A stretch of DNA of 64,000 nucleotides, from contig CAKSIP010000001.1 of the NCBI GenBank assembly GCA_934462825.1, forward strand, positions 124,001 to 188,000, given 5' to 3'. The first letter of the stretch is position 1, and each line of letters opens with the position of its first letter. The stretch comes from an uncultured Eubacteriales bacterium (GTDB taxonomy: Bacteria > Bacillota > Clostridia > Oscillospirales > CAG-272). Shown one piece after another: positions 28,056 through 37,788 of the stretch. Under the pieces are notes generated by a model. That model searched no databases, was not told the DNA's origin, and saw nothing but the letters and a program-made list of their open reading frames with translations. The translations under genes were made by a program, and so were the position numbers.

Positions 28056-28587
28056 AATTGAAAGAAAATTCAAAGTAACAAAGCTTCCCGACGAGCTTTC
28101 CTCTTTTCCGTGGCATTTCATCGAGCAGGTTTACCTCAAAGAGGAAACCGATCAAGATCAAAGCAACCGTGACGACGGCGACGGCGCGGAAAAGAACGTA
28201 GCGCCCCTTCGGCGCCTGCGCCTTTTGCGGGACGCAAGCGGACAGGAAAGCTACATCTACACCGAAAAAGGCTCCGGGCTACGGATGCGCCGGGAGGAAG
28301 AACGAAGCCTTTCCCTTGCGGAATACCAAGCGCTACGCAAGCAAGTCGTCGGACGTTCGGTCTGCAAAATCCGTTACCGGGTTCCGCTGGCCGGTGGCTA
28401 CACAGCGGAGTTGGACATTTACCGGGACTTTTTGGAAGGACTTGTCACGGTGGAAGTGGAATTTCCCTCGGTGGAAGAGGCCGAAGCCTTTCAGCCGCCC
28501 CGGTGGTTCGGAGAGGACGTCACCGAGCGCCCCGACTTCAAAAACAGTGCGCTGGCTCAGCGGGCCGAACCGGGCTTCCCCGATTGA
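28045..28587 (+). CDS. CYTH-domain phosphohydrolase
   Basis: 180 residues beginning MSLEIERKFKV, the EXEXK signature of the CYTH tunnel fold (triphosphate-binding enzymes such as thiamine triphosphatase, tripolyphosphatase and class IV adenylate cyclase). Further basic and acidic tunnel residues: LRRLRLL, YIYTEKGSGLRMRREEE, IRYRVPL and VEVEFPSVEEAEAF. An acidic insert (about 35-50: DQDQSNRDDGDGAEK) is unusual. Substrate unknown. Cotranscribed with the uracil-DNA glycosylase. Confidence 0.88.
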   Translation: MSLEIERKFKVTKLPDELSSFPWHFIEQVYLKEETDQDQSNRDDGDGAEKNVAPLRRLRLLRDASGQESYIYTEKGSGLRMRREEERSLSLAEYQALRKQVVGRSVCKIRYRVPLAGGYTAELDIYRDFLEGLVTVEVEFPSVEEAEAFQPPRWFGEDVTERPDFKNSALAQRAEPGFPD

Positions 28588-28595
28588 TAAAAAAC

Positions 28596-28635
28596 GGGAG
28601 AGCGGAAAACTCAAAATGAGTTTTTCCGCTCTCCC
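28596..28635. terminator. Long palindrome after the CYTH gene
   Basis: GGGAGAGCGGAAAACTCA / TGAGTTTTTCCGCTCTCCC, close to 18 paired bases. The T-run is on the leftward strand, so it may act mainly on transcripts coming from the right; on the rightward strand it ends the udg-CYTH unit without a clear U-tract. Confidence 0.65.
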
Positions 28636-28763
28636 ATTGACGTTCCTCTCGGTGGCAAAGCGGCGGCGCTTTGTCGGCCAAGAATCGAAAAAGCAAGGCA
28701 TGAGCGGCAAGCCCGACCAAAAGAATCGCATCCAAAAGGTCAGGATCCCGTCCGGCCGTTTTT

Positions 28764-28800
28764 AGGGGCTGTTAAAAACATCACGTTTTTAACAGCCCCT
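28764..28800. terminator. Palindrome between CYTH and YgiQ genes
   Basis: AGGGGCTGTTAAAAAC...GTTTTTAACAGCCCCT. It differs from the element at 17133-17169 by only one base pair in the stem. It sits after the YgiQ stop in a 250-base gap that otherwise holds no gene. Confidence 0.7.
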
Positions 28801-28839
28801 CCCCTTTTCAAGAAGAAATCGCTTTAGCGCTTTATCGTT

Positions 28840-30780
28840 TTATCGTTTTTTCTTTGCTTTTGTTTTGTTTCTTTCGCTATGAAAGGAAGCTCCGTTGCTT
28901 GGGCGCTTCCCCTTTTTAGGCGCGGCATGGTTGCTATGCGCCGTTCCGGCTTTGCCGGCTTTCGCCGCCGGTTTTCGTCCGCTTTCCGGCTTGACAAGAC
29001 AATTCGGCGCTGTCCCGATCAAATCCTCTCGCCCCAGCCTTCGGAGCGCTTCCCGGACAAGCTCTGCGTTTTGCGGACGGTTGAACTGCAAGAGCGCTCG
29101 TTGTAATTGCTTTTCATGATAATCGGTCGCTACAAACACCGGCTTCATGGTAAACGGATCAAGCCCCGTGTAAAACATGACAGTTGAAGCCGTACCGGGC
29201 GTGGGATAAAAGTCCTGCACCTGCTCCGGCGCATAATGATCCCGTTTCAGGCAAAGCGCCAGCTCCAAGGCATCGGCCAACGTAGAGCCGGGGTGGCTGG
29301 ACATCAGATACGGTACAAGGTATTGCTCCTTCCCCATGCTTTTCGTAATTTCAAAGAAACGACGACGAAAGCCCTGATACACCGAAAAGTCCGGCTTTCC
29401 CATATAGAAAAGCACGTTGGCCGAGCAGTGCTCGGGCGCCACCTTCAGCTGTCCGCTCACATTGTCACGCACCAGCTTTTTGAAAAAGCTGTCGTTCGGA
29501 TCCTGCATCAGATAATCGAAGCGAATCCCGGAACGGATAAACACTTTTTTCACGCCGGGAATTGCCTCAATCTGTTCAATCAGCCTTTGATATTCGCTGT
29601 GATCGACGCGAAGATTTTTGCACGGCGTAGGAACCAAGCATTTTCGGCCCGTACAAACACCGTTTTTCAGCTGTTGCTCACAGGCCGGGTAACGGAAATT
29701 GGCCGTAGGCCCGCCCACATCATGAATGTACCCCTTGAAATCCGGCAGGGCAACAATTTTTTTGGCTTCTTCCAAAACGCTCTGCTCACTGCGAGAACGC
29801 ACCGTTCTTCCCTGGTGAAACGCCAACGCGCAGAAATTGCAGGCCCCGAAACAACCGCGGTTATGCGTGATGGAAAACCGTACCTCCTCAATGGCAGGCA
29901 CGCCGCCGGCCGCCTCATAGGACGGATGATACGTCCGCATATAAGGCAGCGCGTAAACCGCGTCCAGCTCTTCTCTTTCCAAGGGGGGCATCGGCGGGGT
30001 TTGCACCAACGCTTTTCCATCATACAGCTCCACAATGGCCTTGCCGCTGATCGAATCCTGATTCCGATACTGTACGCCAAACGCCTCGGCGTATTTTCTT
30101 TTATCGTTTTTCAGTTCGTTATAGTCAAAGGTTTCCGCCACGTCGAAATGAATTTTATCGTCCGGCTGAGCCATATACACACAGCCGCGTACATCCCGGA
30201 TCTTTTTCACAGGAACGCCCTTGTCCAGCAGCTGCGCCAAGCGCACAAGGATCTTCTCGCCCATTCCATAGGTTAAAATATCGGCCCTTGCATCCACCAA
30301 AATGGAGCGCCGCACTTGATTTGACCAATAATCATAATGAGCGAAACGGCGCAACGATGCCTCAAGACCGCCGAGAATGATCGGAACATCGCCGTATGCC
30401 TCCCGGATTCGGTTGCAATAAACAATAACCGCGCGATCCGGCCGAAGGCCGGTCTTACCGCCGGGGGAATAATAGTCGTAATTCCGCTTCTTTTTGGACA
30501 CCGTATAGTGCGCCACCATGGAGTCAATATTTCCCGATGTGACAAGAAAGCCGAGCCGAGGTCGGCCAAATTCCCGAAACCTCTCACAGCTTTTATAATC
30601 CGGCTGGGACAGGATGGCCACGCGGAAACCGGCGTGCTCCAAAACACGGGAAATGATGGAAACGCCAAAGCTCGGATGATCCACATAGGCGTCTCCGGTC
30701 ACGTACACGAAATCAGGGCGATCCCAGCCAAACGCCTCCATTTCTTTGCGATTGATGGGCAAAAATCCATTGCTGATCAT
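28840..30780 (-). CDS. YgiQ-family radical SAM protein (UPF0313)
   Basis: 646 residues from the ATG at 30780 (AGAGG upstream). N-terminal YgiQ domain (FLPINRKEMEAFGWDRPDFV, GDAYVDHPSFG), then a radical SAM core with the cluster motif GCFGACNFC, HQGRTVRSRS and YIHDVGGPTANFR, and a late HYAPEQVQDFYPTPGT. The C-terminal 60 residues are Lys/Ala-rich and low complexity. The reaction is unknown. The cofactor chemistry is inferred from the CX3CX2C motif. Monocistronic. Confidence 0.9.
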   Translation of the reverse strand: MISNGFLPINRKEMEAFGWDRPDFVYVTGDAYVDHPSFGVSIISRVLEHAGFRVAILSQPDYKSCERFREFGRPRLGFLVTSGNIDSMVAHYTVSKKKRNYDYYSPGGKTGLRPDRAVIVYCNRIREAYGDVPIILGGLEASLRRFAHYDYWSNQVRRSILVDARADILTYGMGEKILVRLAQLLDKGVPVKKIRDVRGCVYMAQPDDKIHFDVAETFDYNELKNDKRKYAEAFGVQYRNQDSISGKAIVELYDGKALVQTPPMPPLEREELDAVYALPYMRTYHPSYEAAGGVPAIEEVRFSITHNRGCFGACNFCALAFHQGRTVRSRSEQSVLEEAKKIVALPDFKGYIHDVGGPTANFRYPACEQQLKNGVCTGRKCLVPTPCKNLRVDHSEYQRLIEQIEAIPGVKKVFIRSGIRFDYLMQDPNDSFFKKLVRDNVSGQLKVAPEHCSANVLFYMGKPDFSVYQGFRRRFFEITKSMGKEQYLVPYLMSSHPGSTLADALELALCLKRDHYAPEQVQDFYPTPGTASTVMFYTGLDPFTMKPVFVATDYHEKQLQRALLQFNRPQNAELVREALRRLGREDLIGTAPNCLVKPESGRKPAAKAGKAGTAHSNHAAPKKGKRPSNGASFHSERNKTKAKKKR

Positions 30781-30996
30781 CTGTATCTGCCTCTTTCTCC
30801 GGCTTGCTTTCGGTCTTCCGCCATTTTTCGGCGGAACAGACCTCTGAGGGCAAGGACGGATTTTTTTATTGATAGAAGGCGACACGAAACCGGTGTCGCC
30901 GAAATATTCCGATGTAAGACGGACGGTAGTAAAGCGGCGCCGCCCCTTAGAGCTTTGCCGCACGTCGGCTTCGGAGCCAAAAGCGGCTCGGCAACC

Positions 30997-31587
30997 TTAG
31001 GTCTTCGCGTCCGACGTTTTGTTCCCGGCCAAAGCGCTTTCGACCGATTGATAAAAAGCGCGTCCCTCGCTCTTTCCGCTTTCGTCGCTGTAGGCAAAGA
31101 CAAAGCGGGTTGCGCCATGCGTCAGCTGTATCGCGTCTTCGGTGAGGTACAATTCATACGAGCCGTCCGGGGCGAGAACCCGCAACCGCAAGCTCCATGT
31201 GCCGCTGAGGCCGGAGGCCTCCCCGGTATAGTGCGTTTTAGGAAAAAGATTGGCCAATTGACGAAGCATAGCGGCCGCCGCCTCGTCCTCCAGCAAAACC
31301 TCCCCGGCGACAGTGCCAAAGGCATTATCCGCCTTGAGATCGGTCAGCACCACCCGACAGGCTTGATCGGGATCCGACAGCATCGCCTGCCATCGACTTT
31401 TTTCCCGGCGTGCCCGGATGCCGGGCAACAACACGGCCCATAGAATGGCCGCAAGGATAAGAAGCGCCAACACAATGGCCACGACAAGGACAATTTGATT
31501 CTTTGCTTTGACTTTGGCCTCGGCCTTGGCCTTTTCATTGGCACAGGCCTTGGTGTTTTCTCTTGCTTCGTTTTCTTTTGCACTCAT
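30997..31587 (-). CDS. Single-pass membrane protein, unknown function
   Basis: 196 residues from the ATG at 31587 (AGGAAGG upstream). An N-terminal cytoplasmic tail of charged Ala/Lys/Glu repeats (about 1-30) is followed by one hydrophobic segment (about 31-55, IVLVVAIVLALLILAAILWA) and an extracellular domain of about 140 residues containing alternating beta-strands (VRLRVLAPDGSYELYLTEDA-like pattern). I do not recognise a family. It lies downstream of the transport operon but after a terminator, so a link is uncertain. Confidence 0.75.
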   Translation of the reverse strand: MSAKENEARENTKACANEKAKAEAKVKAKNQIVLVVAIVLALLILAAILWAVLLPGIRARREKSRWQAMLSDPDQACRVVLTDLKADNAFGTVAGEVLLEDEAAAAMLRQLANLFPKTHYTGEASGLSGTWSLRLRVLAPDGSYELYLTEDAIQLTHGATRFVFAYSDESGKSEGRAFYQSVESALAGNKTSDAKT

Positions 31588-31682
31588 CGTTTGCCTTCCT
31601 ATCCTTTCTATCACAAGTTACGGGAACCCTTCGCTCTTTTTCCGTTTGAACGAGGCTGGAGGGATTCCCCTATCAAAAATGT

Positions 31683-31722
31683 GTCCGGGGAGTCGGGCGA
31701 ATCTCCGCCCGACTCCCCGGAC
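31683..31722 (-). terminator. Terminator of the transport operon
   Basis: GTCCGGGGAGTCGGGCG...CGCCCGACTCCCCGGAC, a 17-base stem, followed leftward by ACACATTTTTG. It ends the seven-gene operon that finishes at 31791. Confidence 0.8.
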
Positions 31723-31790
31723 TGTCACAGCCGCAGCTGTTTATAAAACGATCGGCAACAAAGGGCGTTCCCTCTGTTGGAAAAGCATCA

Positions 31791-32942
31791 TCAATCGGCT
31801 GTCAAACCGGAACGCTCAATACCCTGAACCAAGAAGTTCTGGCAGAATACGTACAGGATCACCAGCGGAGCAATGATCATAAGACCACACGTGTTTCTGA
31901 TAGCCGCATAGTACAGCGATTGTCCGGCATAATCGGTTTTCAGCGAAGCCGGCGGCGCATTACTTACGATCTTATTCAGAAGAATGATCTTTTGGTTGGT
32001 AAAGAACAGCTTGGTATAGAAGTCGTCATTCCACTGCCACGAGAAGGCAAACAGGAATACGGTAATCAACATCGGCACCGAAAGCGGAAGGATAACCTTG
32101 ATGAAGGTGCGCAGGGTGCCCGAACCGTCCATGTAGGCGGATTCTTCAAGCTCATCCGGGACACCCTTGAAGAACTGTCTGAGCAGGAATACATACAAAC
32201 CGTTCTTAAAGCCAAGTCCCGTAATAGACAAGAGAACCAAAGGCCAATAAGTATTGTTGAGGTTCAAGCCGGTATTTGTCCAAATCGAGGAATAAATGAC
32301 CGATCCGTTTTTGGCAATGGTATGCGGAGCCAGGTTGATTCCGGCCAGGAAATCGTTGGTGAAATCGAAGCCGGCAAAACTAAATCCGCCGCCTCCGAGG
32401 AACCGGAAGATTCCGAGAATATCAAATGATCCAAAGTACCGGAACATGGAGTTTTGAATCACCGGATGCGGGATAACCATCGTAAGAATGACGGCCAAGA
32501 ATACATACTTTCCGCCCTTGAACTTGAACTTCGCCAGACCATATGCGATCACGGCGCAGGCAAATGTCTGAAGCACGGCGGTCGATCCGGCCAGCATCAT
32601 CGTGTTCAAAAAGCCTGTCATGTAGTCCAATTCCAAAAAGATGTACTTATACATATCCAATGTCCAATGCTTGGGGATCAGGATAACGGTTGCGTCAATA
32701 AAGTCCTCAGGCGCCATAAACGAAGCCATGATTTTGGAAATGAACGGGAACAGCACCACGTAAGAGATACCGACCAAAAGCACCAAACGGAAGATATACC
32801 AAACAACTCTCTGCCAAAAATACGCGGACAGAAATCTTGCTTTCAGTCTTTCCTTCAAAGGTGTACGATCAAATTCCACACGGATCTTGTTTTTGGTTTC
32901 CTTTTTGATTGCAGGGCTTTGCATATTCTGTGTATTATTCAT
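31791..32942 (-). CDS. Sugar ABC transporter permease, MalG-like (second pair)
   Basis: 383 residues; AAGGAGG before the ATG. Six-TM binding-protein-dependent permease with the EAA loop ELEESAYMDGSGTLRTF...LPLSVP that contacts the ATPase. An extracellular insertion of about 60 residues (around 180-240, FLGGGGFSFAGFDF, NGSVIYSSIWTNTG) makes it longer than usual MalG-type proteins. An N-terminal cytoplasmic extension of about 45 residues is also present. Last gene of the operon, paired with 32955-33911. Confidence 0.9.
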   Translation of the reverse strand: MNNTQNMQSPAIKKETKNKIRVEFDRTPLKERLKARFLSAYFWQRVVWYIFRLVLLVGISYVVLFPFISKIMASFMAPEDFIDATVILIPKHWTLDMYKYIFLELDYMTGFLNTMMLAGSTAVLQTFACAVIAYGLAKFKFKGGKYVFLAVILTMVIPHPVIQNSMFRYFGSFDILGIFRFLGGGGFSFAGFDFTNDFLAGINLAPHTIAKNGSVIYSSIWTNTGLNLNNTYWPLVLLSITGLGFKNGLYVFLLRQFFKGVPDELEESAYMDGSGTLRTFIKVILPLSVPMLITVFLFAFSWQWNDDFYTKLFFTNQKIILLNKIVSNAPPASLKTDYAGQSLYYAAIRNTCGLMIIAPLVILYVFCQNFLVQGIERSGLTAD

Positions 32943-32954
32943 TCTGCAACCTCC

Positions 32955-33911
32955 TTAATCCCGTCTCTGATAAAAGACGAATGCGGAAATCAAACCGGCC
33001 ACGGCCGCAAGAATACCGATAACAACGAGCAGGTACATCCAATACATCGCCACACCGACTTCTTTTTCGGTTCCCTTTTTCAAATAGTCCTCAATAAAGG
33101 CCATAACCTTGTTGGACTTTGAAGTAAACGAGTCGATAATGGTATACACGGCATTGACCAAAATCATCGGGCTGATCATCGGGAAAGTAATTTTCCAGAA
33201 GGTTTCCCATGTGGTAGCGCCGTCAATCTGACAGGACTCGTAAATCGAGGGCGAGATGGATTGCAATCCGGCAAGGAAAATCAGCATTTGTACGCCGGAG
33301 CGGTTGACAATTCCGAAAATGTTGTTGATCAACGAAGTTACATAAACGGCAAGTCCCTGACCGACCATCAGATTTTCAAAGAGCTTTTCCACGTCCATAA
33401 TCGACACAATCTGATCGGTTGTGTTTTCCGCATCACCTGCGTTCACACCGCCGCCATCCATGTAGTCACCGAGAATGTTGGACTTTTCAATGGTTTCCAT
33501 GATACCGGTGGACAGGATAACAGGGACGAAGAAAATTGCACGGAACACGGCACGGCCTGCCATCTTTTGGTTGAGAAGCACAGCCATAAACAGGGAGAAA
33601 ATCAGAATTGCGGGGGTGTCCAGCACCAGCTGTTGCAATCCGGTCAAAAGAATCATCGGGAATGTGGTACCGTCCGAGGTTGCATATTCCAGCAAGGCCT
33701 TGGTGTAGTTAGACCAGCCGACAAACGTTGTGCCTTTGATTACATGAATCTCGCAAAAGCTCGATTTGATGGAATCAAACACAATAGGAAGGTAGATAAG
33801 AACAAATCCGATAATAAAGGGAAGCACGAACATCCAACCCGCACGGGCTTTATGACGTTCCAACGAAACTCCTTTTTTCTTTTTGATTTTTGTATCAACG
33901 GTAGATGTCAT
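32955..33911 (-). CDS. Sugar ABC transporter permease, MalF-like (second pair)
   Basis: 318 residues; AAAGGAGGG before the ATG. N-terminal KKKKG tail, first TM at about 27-48, then the BPD_transp fold with an EAA loop SIYESCQIDGATTWETFW...FPMISP. An extracellular stretch of about 60 residues (GDYMDGGGVNAGDAENTTD) lies between membrane segments. It should form a heterodimer with 31791-32942, translated 12 bases later. Confidence 0.9.
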   Translation of the reverse strand: MTSTVDTKIKKKKGVSLERHKARAGWMFVLPFIIGFVLIYLPIVFDSIKSSFCEIHVIKGTTFVGWSNYTKALLEYATSDGTTFPMILLTGLQQLVLDTPAILIFSLFMAVLLNQKMAGRAVFRAIFFVPVILSTGIMETIEKSNILGDYMDGGGVNAGDAENTTDQIVSIMDVEKLFENLMVGQGLAVYVTSLINNIFGIVNRSGVQMLIFLAGLQSISPSIYESCQIDGATTWETFWKITFPMISPMILVNAVYTIIDSFTSKSNKVMAFIEDYLKKGTEKEVGVAMYWMYLLVVIGILAAVAGLISAFVFYQRRD

Positions 33912-33928
33912 TGATTCTCCCTCCTTTC

Positions 33929-36900
33929 TTAATAGTCAATCCGGATAAATCCGAATGCGGGAATGGTATAGGTAACACCGTTATAGGTCGTTTTCACATC
34001 GAAGAAGTTGTAGTTCAGAATAAAGGTTCTGTAAGCCTCATTGTCGTTGCCGTTTTTACCGCCGTAGGTCACAGCGACAATATTTCCGTCATCGTTGGTA
34101 TACTTGGTATAAACATACGACGGATCTTCTTCGGGTTTGTCTTCGTCCTCGGATGGAGTGCCGGGGGTAGAGGAATCCGGGGTATCGAAGGGTTTCAGAT
34201 AATCCTGATCCGGCAAAAGTGCCAAAATCTCCTCACGGTATTCTTTGTATGCCTCTACAATCGCATTCACCATAGCATCAATATCATGATCATAGATCAC
34301 AACTTGATTATACTTTGCCACCATCTCATCGGCCACGGCCTGCGCGTGCTTGCCGTTGGTCAGCTCGTCATAAGCGACTTTAGCGTTGGCGAGAGCGGCT
34401 TTGGTGTTTTTCTGATAGCTCGGCAGTCTTTCAATCTGCTGCAAGGGGGTATTGGCATCCTTCAGGTTCTTAATCAGCTTGCTGTTTTTCAGCGACACGT
34501 AGGCTCGGTTCAAATCGTCATACGTCTTCTTAAGAGCTTTCAGGTTGGCCTTCTGCTCATCCGTAGGCTCATCACCGGCTTCCAGCACTGCGTCATCGTA
34601 AGCCTTCTTAGCTTCTGCGACTTCCACGCTCTTGGTAGCCAATTCTTCAATCAGATTGGCATCGCGGATGGCCTGAATGGCCGCTTTCAGCTTCGCCATG
34701 TAAGCGTTTTCGCCTTCAAAGACAGCCTTGTAGAAGCGCTGAGCGCTTTCAAACGCGGTTTTAGAGGTTGTAAGGGCGTCATATCTGCCTTTACGAACCG
34801 TATTGATAAATTCAATCCGCTCCGCTTCGGCCTTTGCCTTTTCTTCCTCCTCCTGACGCTTCTTTTCGGCTTCGGCATCGGCCTTCGCCTCATCGTCGTC
34901 AGGAATACGCTCACCAATCAAAAATTCATGATCAATGATCAGTTTGGTCTGAAGATCCTTCAGAGCTTCGTTGACTGTGGTATATCTTTCCACCAACTCG
35001 TCAAACCAAATGTCATAGCGAACCGAATAGTATTGGCTGAGCTTTTCATCCTCTTTCAGAAGCTCAGTGTTCTGATAAGAGAGAATGAAGTAAAGTCCGC
35101 TTCCGTTTTCAATGGCCTTCAGCATGGCGTGACCAACGTCACCCTCCATGTTCATAGGCGTACCGGCAAACTGTACAAAGCCATGAAGCACAACGCCGAG
35201 GAACGGCACTGCGTTGCTGGATTTGACATACCGGCTGGAGTCAACAGCGGCATTCACCATGTGGTCGATATAGCCCCAGGTAAAAGCGTTAGCGCTGCTT
35301 ACCAGCACGTTTGAGTAATCGTTGCGGATGCGTTTGAACAAATCCACCGTAAATTCCTTCGCGTCTTCCCGGTTGTACGGATCGTCCTCGTCAAAGTCGG
35401 AGTTCAGCGAAGACGCCAGCGTGGAAAGCGAGATTCCGATGGGGTTGTACGTCTGATATTTCTCATTCAGCTTATCATAGAAGTGGCTAAAACGAGAGGG
35501 GGAGATGGCCAGCTCGAAATAGCTGGTATAGGATTGACGGGTTACGCTGTAATACTGCTTGCTGGTATAACGGTCGTCGATGGATTTGACCAAATCCTTG
35601 GATTTGGAAAGTCCGTCAAACATTTTGGTAGCCTTCGCGTTCGCATAGGCGAAATCAAAGTCCACAAACACGCCGTAATCACGGTTTTTAGCATCCTCAA
35701 TCAGCTTCTTAAAGCCGTCGCTGCCGCCCACGGACTTTTCAAATTTCAGTCGGTAGGGCACGGAGGAATACATACCGCCGTTATAGTAACCGGTCAGCTT
35801 GAAGTTTACGTTGTCAATGCCTTTTTCCTTCAAATCGGTGTACATCTGCTGGATGTTGTCAAAGGAAGCGAGAGCCACCTTGACATTGACCGGCACAGAC
35901 AGCACCTTTTTCACGGTTTCCACCGCGCCGAAGGTTTCGAGATACAGCGGAACATTGGTTTTTACATCCTTCTCGGTCAGACGCTTCAAAATCACCGTCT
36001 GCTGATCGGCCGGCAAATCCTGTGTTCCGGTGGAGTAAGGAGAAGTCAGGTAAGCACGATAGGCGGTTGCCATACCGAGCCAGGTGGCTTCATACGTATC
36101 GGTCAGGTTTTTCTCCTTGGCAATGGTTTCATCCGTCAGCATAATGTAACGGATCTTATAGTTTCCAACGTATTTCCGCTTGGAAACAACGGTAACGGAG
36201 CTGTTGGAGCCGACAGAGATCGCATCCGAAAGGATGTATTCATCTCTCGGGCGCGGATTCACCACAACCTGAATGGTGTTGTACTTACTTACGGCGCCGT
36301 AATGCTTAAGGGTAAGCTTTGTCAGCGCGTCGCCTTCTTCTACGATGGCAACAAATCCGCGGCTTTCTTTTTTGGTTGTTTCTGCCGGAGTTTTCGGTGT
36401 CGTCGTGCTACCGCTTCCGCTGCTGCTTCCGCTGCCGCTACCCGTTGTTGTGGTGCCTCCGGTTTCATCCTCGGGCGTTTTCACCGTCAAGGTGCGATTT
36501 TCCACAATACCGTACACAGGGTAACGGATGATTTCCTGGTGTGTGCCGGACACGGTATGGTACGCGTAGTCCTGGCCGTAAATACTACCGGAAATCGTAT
36601 GGGTTTTCTTATTGTTCAGATCCTCAAAGCGGAAAAGTGCGCCGGAACCGTCCGGGAAGAACGTATAACCGGTATTGTCATTGGAGCCGGCTCCCATCCA
36701 CGGAAGAACCGTAATATCCGTCAACTGATATTCCGCTTCGTTGAAACGGATACCGTTAGCGGGCAAGCGGACAGAAAGTCCGAAGGAATCCAGCTTATAC
36801 TCCAGCGCCATTTTGAAAAGTGCCGGCGGGCGTTCCTGCTTGCTGTATTCGGTCAACTCGTGGTCGTATTCCAACTGCTCGTAGGTATACGCCGGGCAGT

Positions 36901-37765
36901 AGGTTTTAATACGGGTTTCCACTTCACGAAGCTCGTTGCCCGATTCGGCCGAGCAGACGTAAACGGCCATCAACGCACCGTTGTATTCTTTCTTCGTGAT
37001 TTCAAACTGTGCCTGCATTTCGGCAAGCTCACGCTGGGTGGTCGTTGCATTCGGATCCTTCAGCGTGTAGTACGATCTGACTTTAACGTAGTCAAAGAAT
37101 TTCGGGTTCGGCTTCGGAATATTGCCATAGTTCAAGCCCGGAACAACGTCCTCCGGTGTTGCATTGTTGGCTTCGGCCACTTCGGCCGCCACAATGCTGA
37201 GAATGTTGTCTTCCATTCTTTTCTTTTCGATCATACGGGGCACGAGGTATTTTGTTTCCTCACGGCCGATGGTATAATCGACGCGCAAACCGTTTTTAAT
37301 GTTGGTAACGGAGATCTGACCGTTCATAGCGGCCTGTTCAAAGCTATAGAAATACTTTTCCGTACCGTTATCCGAATATTTGACAACCAGCTGAGACATC
37401 AGCTCATATCTTGTCGTATTGGAGTGAGCGGCCGAGCTGGACGCGATGTCCCTCGGGTTGGTAAACATAACCTGACCGCTGGCAAGATTGACTGTAGCTA
37501 CCTCGCCGGTAAATTCATCGGCCCAGAGCTGATAACCGTCCTTTTCATAGCGGAGCGTCATCGTTGCCAGCTTTTCGGCATCGGTCTTAAATTCATTTTT
37601 CGATGTCAAATACTGTTTAACAGTTTCCGCGTAGTCGATATAATCCAATTCCTTGCCCTGCTCCGTCGCATTGATCGGAGGGAGCGTGGCACTTGCCTGC
37701 ACAGCCAAAGCACCCGACAGCGTCACGATCGCAAGGAAAGCGGATATTATTTTTTTCATTTTCAT
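33929..37765 (-). CDS. Large secreted DUF5696-like protein
   Basis: 1278 residues; AGAGGAA before MKMKK. Signal peptide (about 1-26, cleavage near ASA). The region 75-900 resembles DUF5696 proteins found beside sugar transporters in Clostridia: YQLWADEFTGEVATVNLASG, MFTNPRD, then DNTGYTFFPDGSGALFRFED, KYVGNYKIRYIML, and a barrel-like part (YNGGMYSSVPYRLKFEK, YGVFVDFDFAYANAK). A Gly/Ser/Thr linker (about 430-450) and a coiled-coil insertion (about 950-1190, KRQEEEEKAKAEAE) are present. It ends with a short beta domain. No membrane anchor or LPXTG motif is seen. Function unknown; probably binds or processes polysaccharide outside the cell. Confidence 0.8.
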   Translation of the reverse strand: MKMKKIISAFLAIVTLSGALAVQASATLPPINATEQGKELDYIDYAETVKQYLTSKNEFKTDAEKLATMTLRYEKDGYQLWADEFTGEVATVNLASGQVMFTNPRDIASSSAAHSNTTRYELMSQLVVKYSDNGTEKYFYSFEQAAMNGQISVTNIKNGLRVDYTIGREETKYLVPRMIEKKRMEDNILSIVAAEVAEANNATPEDVVPGLNYGNIPKPNPKFFDYVKVRSYYTLKDPNATTTQRELAEMQAQFEITKKEYNGALMAVYVCSAESGNELREVETRIKTYCPAYTYEQLEYDHELTEYSKQERPPALFKMALEYKLDSFGLSVRLPANGIRFNEAEYQLTDITVLPWMGAGSNDNTGYTFFPDGSGALFRFEDLNNKKTHTISGSIYGQDYAYHTVSGTHQEIIRYPVYGIVENRTLTVKTPEDETGGTTTTGSGSGSSSGSGSTTTPKTPAETTKKESRGFVAIVEEGDALTKLTLKHYGAVSKYNTIQVVVNPRPRDEYILSDAISVGSNSSVTVVSKRKYVGNYKIRYIMLTDETIAKEKNLTDTYEATWLGMATAYRAYLTSPYSTGTQDLPADQQTVILKRLTEKDVKTNVPLYLETFGAVETVKKVLSVPVNVKVALASFDNIQQMYTDLKEKGIDNVNFKLTGYYNGGMYSSVPYRLKFEKSVGGSDGFKKLIEDAKNRDYGVFVDFDFAYANAKATKMFDGLSKSKDLVKSIDDRYTSKQYYSVTRQSYTSYFELAISPSRFSHFYDKLNEKYQTYNPIGISLSTLASSLNSDFDEDDPYNREDAKEFTVDLFKRIRNDYSNVLVSSANAFTWGYIDHMVNAAVDSSRYVKSSNAVPFLGVVLHGFVQFAGTPMNMEGDVGHAMLKAIENGSGLYFILSYQNTELLKEDEKLSQYYSVRYDIWFDELVERYTTVNEALKDLQTKLIIDHEFLIGERIPDDDEAKADAEAEKKRQEEEEKAKAEAERIEFINTVRKGRYDALTTSKTAFESAQRFYKAVFEGENAYMAKLKAAIQAIRDANLIEELATKSVEVAEAKKAYDDAVLEAGDEPTDEQKANLKALKKTYDDLNRAYVSLKNSKLIKNLKDANTPLQQIERLPSYQKNTKAALANAKVAYDELTNGKHAQAVADEMVAKYNQVVIYDHDIDAMVNAIVEAYKEYREEILALLPDQDYLKPFDTPDSSTPGTPSEDEDKPEEDPSYVYTKYTNDDGNIVAVTYGGKNGNDNEAYRTFILNYNFFDVKTTYNGVTYTIPAFGFIRIDY

Positions 37766-37788
37766 TTGGTTCCTCTCTTTCTGCGGCC

